Shown here: positions 13,449 to 13,518 of the stretch, piece after piece
How positions within the stretch are numbered: the first letter of the stretch is position 1
Layout of the letters: each line of letters starts with the position of its first letter
DNA from: an uncultured Acetatifactor sp.
GTDB taxonomy: Bacteria > Bacillota > Clostridia > Lachnospirales > Lachnospiraceae
Length of the DNA stretch: 13,518 nucleotides
Reading direction: 5' to 3'
NCBI GenBank assembly: GCA_934394665.1
Contig: CAKRRS010000077.1
Coordinates: 1-13,518, forward strand
The notes under the pieces: model-generated
The model's input: only the letters and a program-made list of their open reading frames with translations
What the model was told of the DNA's origin: nothing
The model's database searches: none
Program-made: the position numbers and the translations under genes

Positions 13449-13518
13449 TCAGGCCTCTTGGGATTTTTCTTTTCCCTCAATAATCGTCCTTACCTCTTCT
13501 ACTGTTTTATCTGTAGCA
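13449..13518 (-). CDS. C-terminal end of an unidentified gene (partial)
   Basis: A minus-strand frame enters from the right edge and ends with TGA at 13451-13449. Its last 22 residues are ATDKTVEEVRTIIEGKEK then SQEA. They are charged, helix-forming and end as a typical soluble-protein tail. Product not recognisable. It is transcribed in the same direction as the MreB-like gene, 131 bases away. Confidence 0.5.
   Translation of the reverse strand, partial: ATDKTVEEVRTIIEGKEKSQEA

Noticed and set aside
1..13518. tRNA, rRNA, CRISPR array, insertion sequence, attachment site, riboswitch
   Set aside because: No repeat-spacer pattern, transposase motif, integrase, tRNA arm pattern or recognised riboswitch core was seen on either strand by eye.

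Overview
The window looks like a chromosomal segment of a gut-type Clostridia, most likely Lachnospiraceae. The basis is moderate-to-low GC, strong AGGAGG-type ribosome sites, a sugar ABC transporter without its own ATPase, and the general look of the proteins. No rRNA, tRNA, CRISPR array or insertion sequence was seen. This assignment is inference; no database was searched.

Layout. 1-129 (+) is the tail of a thioredoxin/TlpA-like protein. 305-2999 (-) is a tight three-gene operon: a tandem HD-GYP protein (probable cyclic-di-GMP phosphodiesterase type), a DUF1579-like small protein and a U32-peptidase-like cysteine-cluster protein. 3152-11081 (-) is a five-gene carbohydrate operon in transcription order: GH116 glycosidase, lipoprotein sugar-binding protein, two permeases, and a bifunctional GH32 fructosidase / PfkB fructokinase fusion. 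11252-12685 (+) is a divergently transcribed regulator. 12733-13317 (-) is a small protein resembling part of the MreB/actin fold. 13449-13518 (-) is the C-terminal end of another gene.

How the sugar locus appears to work. The lipoprotein captures a short oligosaccharide outside the cell and the two permeases import it unphosphorylated, with an ATPase supplied from elsewhere. In the cytoplasm the GH116 enzyme would remove a beta-linked sugar and the GH32 domain would release fructose. The fused PfkB domain would then phosphorylate that fructose. The gene set suits a fructose-containing oligosaccharide that also carries a beta-linked sugar; the real substrate cannot be read from sequence.

The most unusual part is the control system. 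The regulator joins an N-terminal GntR winged helix to a complete solute-binding-protein (MalE-type) fold with no signal peptide, so a transporter-type binding domain appears to serve as an intracellular sensor. The 170-bp intergenic region holds overlapping divergent promoters whose -10 boxes share a 22-bp palindrome. It also holds two copies of a 15-bp repeat 68 bp apart, and a hairpin. Two chance or database artefacts were excluded by reading the starts: the regulator, the binding protein and the first permease all begin later than their longest possible frames.
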